A stretch of DNA of 64,000 nucleotides from Eremomyces bilateralis CBS 781.70 (Eukaryota > Ascomycota > Dothideomycetes > Eremomycetales > Eremomycetaceae). Both the position numbers and the translations under genes were made by a program. Below the pieces are notes generated by a model. The model worked only from the letters and a program-made list of their open reading frames with translations, had not been told where the DNA came from and ran no database searches. The stretch is from contig NW_022985067.1 of NCBI RefSeq assembly GCF_010015585.1, positions 211,514 through 275,513 on the forward strand. The letters are read 5' to 3'. Numbering within the stretch: the first letter of the stretch is position 1; each line of letters begins with the position of its first letter. Below are positions 1 through 10,150 of this stretch, piece by piece.

Positions 1-68
1 GCACGTGATGTGCTAAAATGGTTGGGAGTGAGGTGCTGTTGTTCCAGCAGCGAAGTTGTTGTATTGTG

Positions 69-104
69 TAAGTTGTGTGTAAGTTGTGTGTAAGTTGTGT
101 GTTC
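69..104. repeat. 11-bp tandem repeat, three copies
   Basis: The unit TAAGTTGTGTG repeats three times in a row with period 11 at the left edge of the window. It lies outside any gene I can see, about 150 bp from the left end of the transposon relic. It is probably a simple minisatellite. Confidence 0.7.
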
Positions 105-249
105 TAGCTGAATGCCTGGTCCCCCGGCCCTACAGATATACGAGAGTCACGGCAAGATTATTAATGCAGTTTGTAGCCTTGGACTCCTAGAGCTCATGCC
201 TTGGCCTGCGACAACAAGCCATAGTCAAGGTAGAGCATTATAGAGACGG

Positions 250-1696
250 CTGGTGAGATTTGTCCCCCGCGCTAGTATTGGTGGAAATTTATGGATTAAT
301 CAAGCCTAGCGTTCATTACTTATCTTCCCTAATTAGGACAACTTCAACGCTCAATTCATTCTTTCTCTCACAGATCCAAACATGGAGGATATTGCTCCCC
401 CTCCAGATCGTCTTTACGCTTCCTACGATGAAGCCTACAATGCTCTTAGGATCCATGGTATACAGCATGGCTATAGATTCATACTCAGGCGGAGCAAACC
501 TCACGATTATAATGTCAAGACACGATATTACTACCAATGCGATCAATTTAGAAAGTATCTGTCAAGAGCAAGGATTCTGAGCAGAAGCACGCGCAACAGG
601 ATGTCCCTTTAAGCTTGTTATCTTCAAGACCAAGCAATCGGAGGATTACGACCAGTAGAAGCTAGAGGTTCAACATAAGCATCATAACCACTTTTGATCA
701 CTCGATCCTAGTGCGCATAATGTCTGTCGTAGACGTACACCGGCTCAGAAAGATACGGTCACATCAATGAGACATGCCGGGCCTGACCGATGCAGATATT
801 GGCCGCAATTCAAAAGGAGGATAAGGATGCACTAATCTCTGCCACTGATATTCGCGGCAAGAGAAAGGCAATCAAATAAAAGCATTTAAATGGGAGGAGT
901 TCGATCGAGACATTGCTAGACGACCTTTCCTCGCTAGGAGGGGTTTTCGCTGTTAAGAAAGATGCGGACAATCGCGTATAAAGTCTCTTCTTTGCCCACC
1001 AGAAGCAGATCGAGCTACTGCTTGCGAATCCCGATGTCCTGTTGATGGACTGTACGTATAGATAACAGAACCAACAAGTATAAACTTCCACTGTTACACA
1101 TGATCGGCTGTACCAATCTGCAAGCCTTCTTCTCTGCAGGCTTCTGCTTCCTCAGTAACGAGACACAAACAGACTATTATTGGGCGCAGAGGCTGAGAGA
1201 GTTAGAGGTAGTTACAGCAGTCGTAGCTGGTGCAGATGTAGGATCTGACATGGAAACAGAGGTGACTAGGTGTCGTAGGAGGTTAGCAAGTTATTGATCC
1301 CGAGGTGGAGGAGGAGGCTGGAATTGAGGGACAGAAGGCGGCACACGTTGTTCAAAAGCCGATGGGTCTCTACGAGTTGAAGCCTCGTTCCTCCTCGGCG
1401 CACCTCTTGTTTAAGCAGGAAGCGGCTCGAGGATAGACTAGTATGGCCTTAGAGATAGATGTATTGACTATCCTTGAGAGCATTGTAGGCTTCTTCATGG
1501 GAAGCGTAAAGACAATCTGGAAGGGAGCAATATCCTCCATGTTTGGATCTGTGGAAGAAAGAACGAATTGAGCGTTGAAGTTGTCCTCAGTTAGGGGAAG
1601 ATTAGTGATGTATGCTAGGCTTGATTAATCCATTAATTTCCACCGATACTAGCGCGGGAGACAAATCTCAAAATCGGGGGGACAAATCTCAGCAGT
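250..1696 (+). mobile_element. Decayed Mutator-like (MULE) DNA transposon with inverted ends
   Basis: Both ends carry related sequence in opposite orientation. The left end (about 250-456) and the reverse complement of the right end (about 1480-1696) share the run GAGATTTGTC, the segment ending in GGATTAATCAAGCCTAGC, and the beginning of the transposase reading frame. Between them lie transposase pieces on the plus strand. An N-terminal module is encoded from 382 and contains HGIQHGYRF and KTRYYYQCD. A core at about 835-1210 contains TDIRGKRK, NPDVLLMDCTY and, after a frame change, YKLPLLHMIGC. The order and motifs match fungal MULE transposases of the FAR1/Hop kind, which is established family knowledge. 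Stops and frame changes separate the pieces, and the C-terminal part is missing or unrecognisable, so the element is dead. I could not find a clear 8-10 bp target duplication, so the outer limits are approximate. Confidence 0.75.
382..1210 (+). pseudogene. MULE transposase remnant
   Basis: The first part reads openly from the ATG at 382 for 76 codons. It begins MEDIAPPPDRLYASYDEAY and includes the KTRYYYQCD segment typical of the DNA-binding N-terminus of fungal MULE transposases. Downstream, at about 835-1080, conserved catalytic-region text appears (TDIRGKRK, QKQIELLLANPDVLLMDCTY), then shifts frame into KLPLLHMIGC and SAGFCFLSNETQTDYYWAQ. At least three stops or frame changes lie between the pieces. 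The likely role was cut-and-paste transposition; it is not functional now. Confidence 0.75.
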
Positions 1697-1938
1697 CTTA
1701 ATCAGAGGTTGAGCTAGCGAAACTAATGTCCGAGTGCATAACACCATCCGCCGCTGGTTGTGTCAACATATTTTGTCACCTTTGAATATAAATCGTGAGG
1801 CAATAACATCAGCGTTTATCTTCAAGATCTCTAAGCAGTGCATTCAGTATTACTAATTCAATAGTTGGCAGGGGTAATAAAGGTAGTGAAGAGTGAAGGA
1901 GATGGGTGGGGAGGTCGGGAGGAGGTCAAGAAAACGAA

Positions 1939-4917
1939 TCAAACGGCGAATTTCATTATCAATACTCGACCAGAAGAGTACCCAAAGCCGACCATGTTAC
2001 CATGAACAGCAACTTTATCTGACCGGTACTCTGAGGGAAGCCATAGCACCCTCTCGCCATTGTAAAGGACCCATTGCTCCTCGACATAGATGGACTGCGG
2101 AGAGCATGATCGGGTAGGAGCTAGGCCGCAAGAAGGACCTATACGGAACAATCCCCTATCAGCCTGGAGACATGAACCGTCGTCCGTAAACCAGAGACTG
2201 AAATGCATTGAGCTATTAGTCACTAGCGTCTGTAGTAGCTTCCCGGAGCCGACGTCCCACAGCTTGACCGTTGCGTCGTCAGGATCCGACGTCAGCATCT
2301 TGCCGTCCGGAAAGAAGGTCACGGCCTTTGCGTCGTCAGATACCGACGCCAGCGTCTTGCCGTCCGGAGAGAAGGCCATGGCCCTGACCGAGCCCGAATG
2401 GCCTTTGAGCGTCTGCAGCGGCTTCCCGGAGCCGGCATCCCACAACTTGACCCTTGCGTCGTGAGATGCCGACGCCAGCGTCTTGCCGTCCGGAGAGAAG
2501 GACACGGCCGAGACAGGGCTAGAATGGCCTTTGAGTGTCTGCAGCGGCTTCCCGGAGCCGGGGTCCCACAGCTTGACCCTTGCGTCGTAAGATGCCGACG
2601 CCAGCGTCTTGCCATCCGGAGAGAAGGCCACGGCCGAGACCCGGCCCGAATGGCCTTTGAGCGTCTGCAGCGGCTTCCCGGAGCCGGCCTCCCACAGCTT
2701 GACCGTTTCATCGTAAGATGCCGACGCTAGTGTCTTGCCGTCCGGAGAGAAGGACACGGCCGAGACCGGGCCCGAATGGCCTTTGAGCGTCTGCAAGTGT
2801 GAACTCCAGTTTTCTGACACCTCGGACACACACGAGATAGAAGTTGGAACTTTATCCGAAAAATTCCTTCTAATAATACTCGTATTCGGACTAAATATTA
2901 GACCAGCGGAATATATTTGTAGCGGTGCTATTTCTAGAACCGGTCGGAAATTGAGAACAAAGCGTGTCGCATCATGTATTAACGCTTGCAAACTTGACTC
3001 AGCTGCCATCTTGTGTTCTTCCGAACTTCTTTCAATCTTAGGCGTAACGCTAGATTGAAAGGTCGATTTGAGCTTGTCATAAAGACTTTTTAGCTGCTGA
3101 ACATCTCCTTTTTGCTCATCCTTAGAGGTTAGCTAGTGGTATAGCTAACACGCATTCAAAGCTGCTCACCAAAAATCCCGAATCTAGCATGTGGACCATA
3201 ACAACTGCATCTGAAACACGGCCTAACAGTGCAAGTGCTTCAAGCCAATGAAGAAAGTGTTTTCGAAGGAAATTTTCAACGTTGTGGTAGTCATCAGTGT
3301 CTGCATCGCTTCGTTTGTAATGATGAACCCAGAACCTGCATGCGTACTGAACGTGACGTTGAATATGTCCGTCCACTTCGGTTCTCTCAGCTCGGACATG
3401 TCGGCTCCTGGAAGTCAAAGATTGCAAATATCGCGCCGTAAGTGCTGCGACATTACTCGAAGACAGTTCATGTACATCTCACGATGGACCAATTTGTCAT
3501 CGATGTAAAATTGAAAATTCGAGCATCTCTTTCGGTTAAGGAGGAAGTCACGGAACGATGGATGGAGCAAACGGACAGTACTTGACTCAGCCTCTGGCAC
3601 ATCAAGAACAGAATGCAAATTGGATAAGGTCCGATTCAAAGTCTTGACATCTTTTCCAAGTAGCCTGACAAGGTTTAACACGGATAGAGGCTCTGGAGAA
3701 ATGATGATCGGTCCAACAACCTGTCGGAATAGCTCGCGCAACCGTAGAGTTTCTTCTTTGTCGTATTCTCCTCGGATAGAGTTGGTGAGAACGGTGGTGT
3801 ATATCTCGTCAAGCTTGTGTGCTGGTTCAATCGTACGGCTGGCTTCATGTAAGAGAAGAGATAATCGGCCCTGCGCAAGCTGGCCGCCTTGTTCGATGAA
3901 TCGACAGGCTGTTGCAGCCCAGATGAATAGCCCATCGGAGCTCCGGACTAGAAAAGTGATTGCACTCTCCTCCGACCAGTCAGCCTGAAGCTGATATTTC
4001 CGTCTGATAAGTCCGAGCTTGTTCCTCAAGAAAATAGAAATGTCGCGATCCACAATAGAAGGCTCAATACCATGAAGCACAAAGTCTTGGTGTTCGTCTT
4101 TATGTATTTGATTAAAGCCGTACCGGATCGGAACCTCAGGTCTGCTCGTCAGAAGCACCCGTAGCTGGACAACCTTTAGCGACCGCACTTCGGCCAGAAG
4201 TTGCAGAATGATCTGAATATCATTCTGATCTTCACACTCATCGAGAGCGTCAATGACAAGGGCATATCTCGACCGACAATCCCTGTCGTCGAGGTTCGAC
4301 AAGGGAACAAGAACGAGGTCCTGCCACTGATCGCGGAGAGACTGAGTTGCGATATCGCTGCGCTCCGATATGGCATCGCAAATTTTGCGCTTTAGACCCG
4401 GTATGATATTCGCAAGCTGGAATGCAACGGTTGTAACAAATTTTTCAGCATGTCTAACATCTCCGCCGCCCCGCGAGAAGAAGAAGCTGGCTCCTAGGGC
4501 TTTCTTTGCGGAGTAAGTGGCGGCCACTGTTTGGGCTATTGTAGACTTCCCAGTGCCGGCCAAACCACTCAGCCAAAAGATGCTTTGTGAGGTTTCGCCA
4601 TCGACCCAATTGTATATGGCGTGGAGGAGATCGGTACGGGTTCCTGCGAGACAGGTTGGTTCGTGCTCCCGCTTGCGTGTGCTGAACGGTGCGTCCACGG
4701 AAATGGGTAGGGTCTTCTGAAGTAAATCGTTGAGGTCTATGCTTTCAGTTAATCTGTCATCATCGCAAGTTCTAATGCCGAATTACTCACTTGAAGTAGA
4801 CTCGCTGGGGGCAAAATTTAAAGTTCCACCAAGGTTGATACCAGCAAAGCTCTGGCCTCCATCGGTTGCGGACGTATTGTTGATGGCAAGATGGTGGGGT
4901 AAAGGGCCACTAGCCAT
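1939..4917 (-). pseudogene. NACHT-WD40 (NLR/STAND) gene, broken by a stop and a frameshift
   Basis: Exon 1 (4917-4791) encodes a 42-residue Gly/Asn/Ser-rich N-terminus starting MASGPLPHHL. A 54-nt intron (4790-4737) follows. Exon 2 holds the NACHT domain: Walker A GLAGTGKST, Walker B ALVIDALDECED, then LLTSRPEVPIRYG. Near its 3' part an in-frame TGA (3415-3417) and a one-base frame change (about 3376-3390) occur within 40 nt. The reading then continues as VQYACRFWVHHYKRSDAD. A 49-nt intron (3169-3121; GTGAGC donor, CTAAC branch, AAG acceptor) restores frame exactly. The last exon encodes the linker LQALIHDATRFVLNFRPV, three full WD40 repeats, a hybrid fourth and the family C-terminal cap, ending at 1939. 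Such NWD proteins are cytoplasmic sensors in fungal nonself recognition. No HET, HeLo or patatin effector is fused at the N-terminus. The splice sites are intact and little else is decayed, so the break looks recent, or it could be a sequencing error. Confidence 0.85.
2230..2800 (-). repeat. 126-bp WD40-encoding tandem repeats
   Basis: Three complete 42-residue units share the core FSPDGKTLASAS followed by VKLW and end GSGKPLQTLKGHS, with only a few substitutions between units and very similar DNA. The next unit is shortened: it starts as a normal repeat, jumps after SDDA to AVTFFPDGKML, then continues VKLWDVGSGK. That looks like a deletion between neighbouring repeats. High internal repeat similarity is known for fungal NWD genes and reflects repeat exchange. 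Confidence 0.85.
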
Positions 4918-6012
4918 GAGGGGCTATCACCGCTGTTGTTCTGTGACTTTGAAGTTATTCGGCGATGACCTGTTATTCTCTCTTCCGTTGATATTGGTGT
5001 CATGTTCGTTGAGCAAAGTCGTGGTCAAGCTGGCTGGACTAGTGGCGTCAAGATGCTCGGGATTGTTTGCCGCAACCACTCTGTATCGCCTTATGGATAG
5101 CTGAAGTGCAGCCATTCGACCCCCAAATAAATAGAGATCTCTTGCCTCACCCATTGGCCATTCTCTCCTCCTGGTTTCAAATAATCAATTCACACTTCTT
5201 TTTGACTTTTTCGTTTGAATGTAATGGACCCTCCCAGCATCACCGCCTCAGTAGTGGGAATTGTCGCAAGGTGCCCCTTTTCATGTTTCCAGATCCTGCT
5301 TAGTCATCACCATCTCACAAGAATCATCATAGATTGCGTGGGTGATGGGCTGATTGAGCTATCCATCTATCTATCACAATGAAAAGAGCAAGTGTCACAT
5401 CAAAGGCTATGACCGGGATGAATTCCCTTGCTGGAGTCAACGGGTTATGACTCTGGGGAGGCAAACTCAAACCTTTAGTCAGTGATGAGAGGTAGCGTCC
5501 CGGGAATGGACCCTAGACATCCATGAGGGCAGCAGCTCCAGCGTTATATAGTTACAAAGAGAATTACTGGTGGCGGTTGATATTCTACTTCTCGGTGGAA
5601 AGCCCCAACTTGATCTGCAAGCACACGGTGCCCAGACGCCATGCCTCCATATTTGAAGTAGAGACGATGAACAAGGCGAAGGCAACATGGATAGAGATAG
5701 TCGAATTCAGTTTCTATTTATACAGAGAGTGCAATGAAACAAAAACATATAATGCCGTATCCTCTAGGTTCACTCCCTGCTACAGCCTCTTCGACTGTGG
5801 ATAATTGGGCGCCTATGGACACCGAGTCCTCCTCTCCTGCACAGTGGTTTCCCACGTCACTGCAGGAGTCTCTCGGGTCTCTTCTCCACCTCAATCACAA
5901 TGAAGAACTCCAAAGAAAAAAACAATAACGCCGATATATTCGTACAAGCGCGTTATGAATGCAAGAAGAGATCAACTCCGGCCAAACGGATCATGCTGCA
6001 TGGTGGAGCATG
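4918..6012. other. Intergenic, 1.1 kb, with an orphan N-terminal exon
   Basis: Apart from the 16-codon fragment at 5224 I see no gene here. The upstream flank of the NACHT-WD40 gene and the 3' flank of the next minus-strand gene share this space. Confidence 0.6.
5224..5271 (+). pseudogene. Orphan N-terminal exon of a STAND-type protein (Fungal_N-like)
   Basis: An ATG at 5224 opens the sequence MDPPSITASVVGIVAR. This closely resembles the first residues of the helical N-terminal domain found on many fungal NACHT, ankyrin and NB-ARC proteins (MDPLSITASIVAV-like). The frame then loses similarity, and no continuing exon was found in the next 700 bp. It starts 307 bp upstream of the divergent NACHT-WD40 gene. 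It may be the stump of a lost neighbour or a chance match; the match is short. Confidence 0.4.
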
Positions 6013-7492
6013 CTACTGATCGTCATCGTTGTGCGGCGGGTAAGGAGAGTTGCTGGCGTACCCTCCCGGATATTGGTACTGGGACTGAGCCCGACCAGCG
6101 CCGCCATTCCCGTTGCCGTACATCGGCTGCGACCCTTGTTGGCTGGCTCTGGTGAAACTGTCGAAGCCTTGCTGAGCCGCAGTGGTGTTCGAATGTCCTT
6201 GAGGTGGCAGGGGTGGGAGGCCCCAGGAGTAGGCGGAGAATTGCGGAGCCGCGTTACTATCGCTCGCTGTATGGAGCCTTTGGTACGCTGGTGGCAGGGA
6301 CTGGAAGCCGGGCTGATAGCTAGACAGCGGGTCATTCCTCGGGCGCGGCACATGTCGACCAACTGGCTCCTCATCAACGGATGTCGACCGATTCCGTTTC
6401 AGAGTGTTGGGGTAGCTGGTGGAGTCAGCAGGGCCGCCGTTGGTGAAGGGAGATGCAGTCTGCGGAGAACAGCCCGCCAGCGCTGGTTGGGAGGGAGCAG
6501 GGCTGTTGCTTGAAGTGGCCCTCTGAGAGCCGCCCCTCTTCCTCCCATTCGTAACGCCGGCGACAGCAGTCCCGGCTTGTAGGATCCACGCTTTCTTCTT
6601 GTTTCCTTGCGCGTTCTGCAACTTGGCCTGTTTCCATAATCAGATACTAGTTGCCAATAATAAAGCGCAGAAGCTTACCTTTAGATATCCAATCGGGCCT
6701 TGGACAATCAGTGGGATCTTGTACCCGTCCATGATATCCTTGCACGTCGCCTTCATTTCCTAGACATGTGTTAGTGAAGGACAAGAAAACAATCATAATG
6801 GCTTACCACCATGGCATTCACGATTTCCTCGAGACGACGGGAACACATAAGGTCTGTGTCCTCCTTGCTCGCCTTGACCAAGTCGTCGGGGATGATGATG
6901 CCGTTGCCATTTCCACCACGATGGTACTTAATGACCTCGTCCTAGGACCAGTTAGACTCTCAATCACGCTCCGCAAGATCGTACCCCTCGAAAGGCTGAT
7001 GGGCATGAAGGAAGTCAAGTATTCATAGTCACTTACGAACAGCTGGAAACAGCGAGCGTGAACATCCTCCACTCGGTATCCAGTCTCGGCAACTTTCTTG
7101 TACGTGTGCGAGGATTTCCCATCCTTCGCGTCATCCAAATTGTAGTAAGCCTCGATCAGACTCCGAACATGCTGCAGCATCTGCAGCTCCACGCCGACGC
7201 GGTCGTCGGCGTCTGCCTGGACAGACGTGGTCCGCGCCATTGTGTTGTTGAGATGGGCCAGCGCATCTGCCACGGTGGTGTATCTTAGTGGAATTTGTCC
7301 GGCTAGGTTCACCGGGCCTGGTGCAGCATTGTTGGGAGGCAACGCGGATGCGGGCCCGCGATTGGGAAGGCCGGTAAGCGAGCTTGCGCTCGCGTTCCCG
7401 TTCATGATTTGCATTGGAGGGAAGGGAGGCAGGTGAGAGTTCTGAGAGACCTGGTTGTTGGCGAATGGATTCTGAGGATGGTTTCCTGACAT
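6013..7492 (-). CDS. Conserved fungal protein of unknown function, Pro/Gln-rich ends
   Basis: Four exons join in phase 0: 7492-7037, 6941-6807, 6759-6679 and 6627-6013, giving 428 aa. Donors are GTAAGT, GTAAGC and GTAAGC, and acceptors are CTAG, CTAG and CAG. The N-terminal 80 residues are Asn/Pro-rich and probably disordered (NHPQNPFANNQVSQ). Residues of about 85-245 look folded and mostly helical, with text such as YTTVADALAHLNNTMART, SLIEAYYNLDD, GYRVEDVHARCFQLF and DLMCSRRLEEIVNAM. The C-terminal 180 residues are Ser/Pro/Gln/Gly-rich and end NSPYPPHNDDDQ. I do not recognise a named domain. No signal peptide or membrane segment is visible, so a nuclear or cytosolic protein is likely. Confidence 0.75.
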
Positions 7493-9203
7493 GGCTGTGG
7501 GAATATCCGTAGGTCGCAGCGTGTTTTCGTTACTGGTAGGAATAAGAAGTCAGACTGGCTATAACAAGAGTCAGGGGATTGGACAGTATTTGGATAGAGA
7601 TTATCAGTTAATCAAAGAAGATGTAGAATATTGTAATGGTCGAGATCAAGTCCAATGAAAGATGGGTGCGAAGCGAACGCTGTTGGTATAGAGGAGAAGA
7701 AGTCCGTGAAAGTGGAGGAGAGGAGTGAGTTTATATGTGGGGGTAACGGACCTCGACGACACATGCGGGTCCAAGCATGGCTCACCCGATTAACCCCCCA
7801 TGGATTCACAATGTCAGTATTCCACGCAGCCACCCCTTTTACGGAACAGGACGCCCGTGACGAGCCATCACGTTGTCACTGGTTGACTCCTCCTTATCAC
7901 GAAGGCGATCAAGCATCCCTGGAGCCGGCCTGCAACGGCCCTATGCATCTCGGGAGATCGTCCGCCGATCCCGCAGAGCCGCGCTTGGCAGGGCTCAAAC
8001 AAGATCTCTCGTGATAGCAGCAGCAAGGCTTCGACGGCTCACGCCTCACAGCAATCCTTCTCTTGGATATTCCATGCGAACGAAACAGAGCTTGCGGTGA
8101 ATGGCCTCGGCGACGACCACCCAATGGCGACAGCAGGGGTCACCGTTTGCTGCGCAGCACATGATTTCTGGTTCTATCCTCCGAGCACGGTTCCGATTCT
8201 GGTCACTCGAACCGATGAACACGATCGCGCGTCTGCTCCACAACAATGCGGTCGACAAGGCACAACATGGATGCGATGATAGATTCACCAAGCCCGTGGT
8301 ACCATTAACTCGCCCAGGAGGTTCCTCTTCCTGTTTGGAATACACGGCAGGTGATCGTTGTGGCCCCCAACACGAACCGGTCGACTCTGGGAACTTCCGA
8401 ATTCGGTCGGGTATATCCGGCAACAACACGATAAGTACATGATATGACTCAAAGGGACAAACAACAAGGAGAGAAACAACCAGGATCGGAATGCAGAAAG
8501 CAGAACATGACGTTATACGGTCTTCAACTTCTTCAACTGCCCCCGCACCAAACTGTCCGCCGAGGACGCTCAGACATCGCGGCTGTCATAAGACGATATA
8601 CGGCTCTCGAGAAATGATTATACGACGACAACTGATCAACTATACCGTTTTACTCAGTGTTCAAAGAACGATTCTCGCGTAACCCTTTAGGGCTATCGCA
8701 CCGAGGGGTTCCGCAAGCACCAGCACAGCCGCGGCTTCTTCAAAAACATATGAGGACTCAAAAGGGGAAACAAAATCCCACCGACGGCGACAGGTCACGG
8801 CCATTATGAAAGGGGTAGCAGCGACACGTTGCCCGAAGACACTTACCACGTTCCGAGCAAGCGGGAGGAGACGCCGAGGCTCTATTCAGTGCCATAGCCG
8901 CACCTCTGGACGGGATCGCAATTAATTGACCGACAAGGTCTGCCATTAACATGGTACGCTTGGATGGCAAGAGCCCGCCAGGGGGAGGAGGGACACCATA
9001 TCCATTGGAAGGGACATCCTTTGCTGAGACAACCCGACCAACTTCTCGAACGCGGTGGACCAGACGGGACTGATCGAGAATTCGGAGGCATGCAAGTTCC
9101 GGGAAGGCTCGACCGAAGGTCCAGAAAAATGATAGGTAACATAACCAAACACGGCATCGTCTCGTCTATCAAGAATCACGGCAAACAACAAAGACAATAG
9201 CAT
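7493..9203. other. Intergenic, 1.7 kb
   Basis: No convincing gene was seen on either strand. The right part is the 3' flank of the EVE-domain gene and the left part is the promoter region of the preceding minus-strand gene. Short open frames lack family resemblance or usable splice signals. Confidence 0.6.
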
Positions 9204-10150
9204 CTAGCTGGACGGGTCCGGGACGAGACTCATAACGAACTCCCACTGGTCCGCGGACACCTTGCTCACGCTCGGAGCCCTCCTGAGGACTGCGGCTTCC
9301 ATCTTGGCCAGCGGACCTCCATCCTTCGCGTGGCTTTGCAGTACAGAGAGCGGGACTAGCGCCGGGAATTTTCTAATGAATGAGACTTTGACGCAGAACC
9401 ATCGGGGTTTCTCCGGATTGGACTTGGGGTCGAAGTAGGGGTCCTCGGGGTCGAATGCGGAGTCTGGAAGAGCGTTAGGTGAGTCGTCGTAGGATTGATT
9501 TTGTAGAACAATAGTAAAACTTACCATCGACAGTTGCTTCCTCGACAATCTTGCATATTCCGGCGATGCCAGGGACCTTGATATTCGAGTGGTAGAAAAA
9601 GGCAAGTTCCCCTTTCTTCATGCTTTGCATATTGTTGCGGGCTACGAAAGGATTAGCTGACGTCGCAAGATTCACGAATGGCCTACATACCGACATAGTT
9701 CCTAACGCCAGTCCATGGCTCCGGTTCGATGCAGTCTTTCAAGTCGTCGATAGAAAATTTAACGTCCTTCCCTTTTTCGATCCGGGTTTCAGGTTCGGCC
9801 TTCATCAGCCAATATTTGGGTCGCTCGTCCAGGGCATCGGTGGGCTCTCCGCTCGCCAGATTCGTCTTGCCGGTTACGTTTTTTTCCTGCTCGGTTACTA
9901 CATCGTCCTTGGTTTTTGCAGATTCGCGCACTCGTTTCTTCGCAAGTTGTTCTTCACTCCCTAGTTGGGTGGTCGCCTCCTTGTCATGGCTCGCTGCTCC
10001 GTGCGGCTCTCCTTTTTCGCGGTTGGATCCACGGTTCGTCGTCTTCTTGGGTTTTGCTTTTGCCTTCTGCGCGGATAGAACATCATTCCGTGCTCTTGAT
10101 GCTGCTCCTTTGGCAACGGGCTGGCCCTCTGCAGCCGTTCCGATTGTCAT
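9204..10150 (-). CDS. EVE-domain protein (THYN1-like)
   Basis: Exons 10150-9691, 9641-9525 and 9463-9204 join to 278 aa. The introns have GTATGT and GTAAGT donors and TAG and CAG acceptors. The first about 110 residues are a charged Lys/Ala/Glu-rich tail ([16 protein letters not shown]) with likely nuclear localisation. The EVE fold follows: [86 protein letters not shown] and the C-terminal [12 protein letters not shown]. All core EVE elements are present. EVE domains are PUA-like; animal THYN1 and bacterial members are linked to modified bases (5-methylcytosine derivatives) or RNA. The substrate here is unknown. Confidence 0.9.

Noticed and set aside
3121-3169. Possible second frameshift in the NACHT-WD40 gene
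   Set aside because: It is explained exactly by a 49-nt intron with GTGAGC donor, CTAAC branch and AAG acceptor that restores frame and conserved text.
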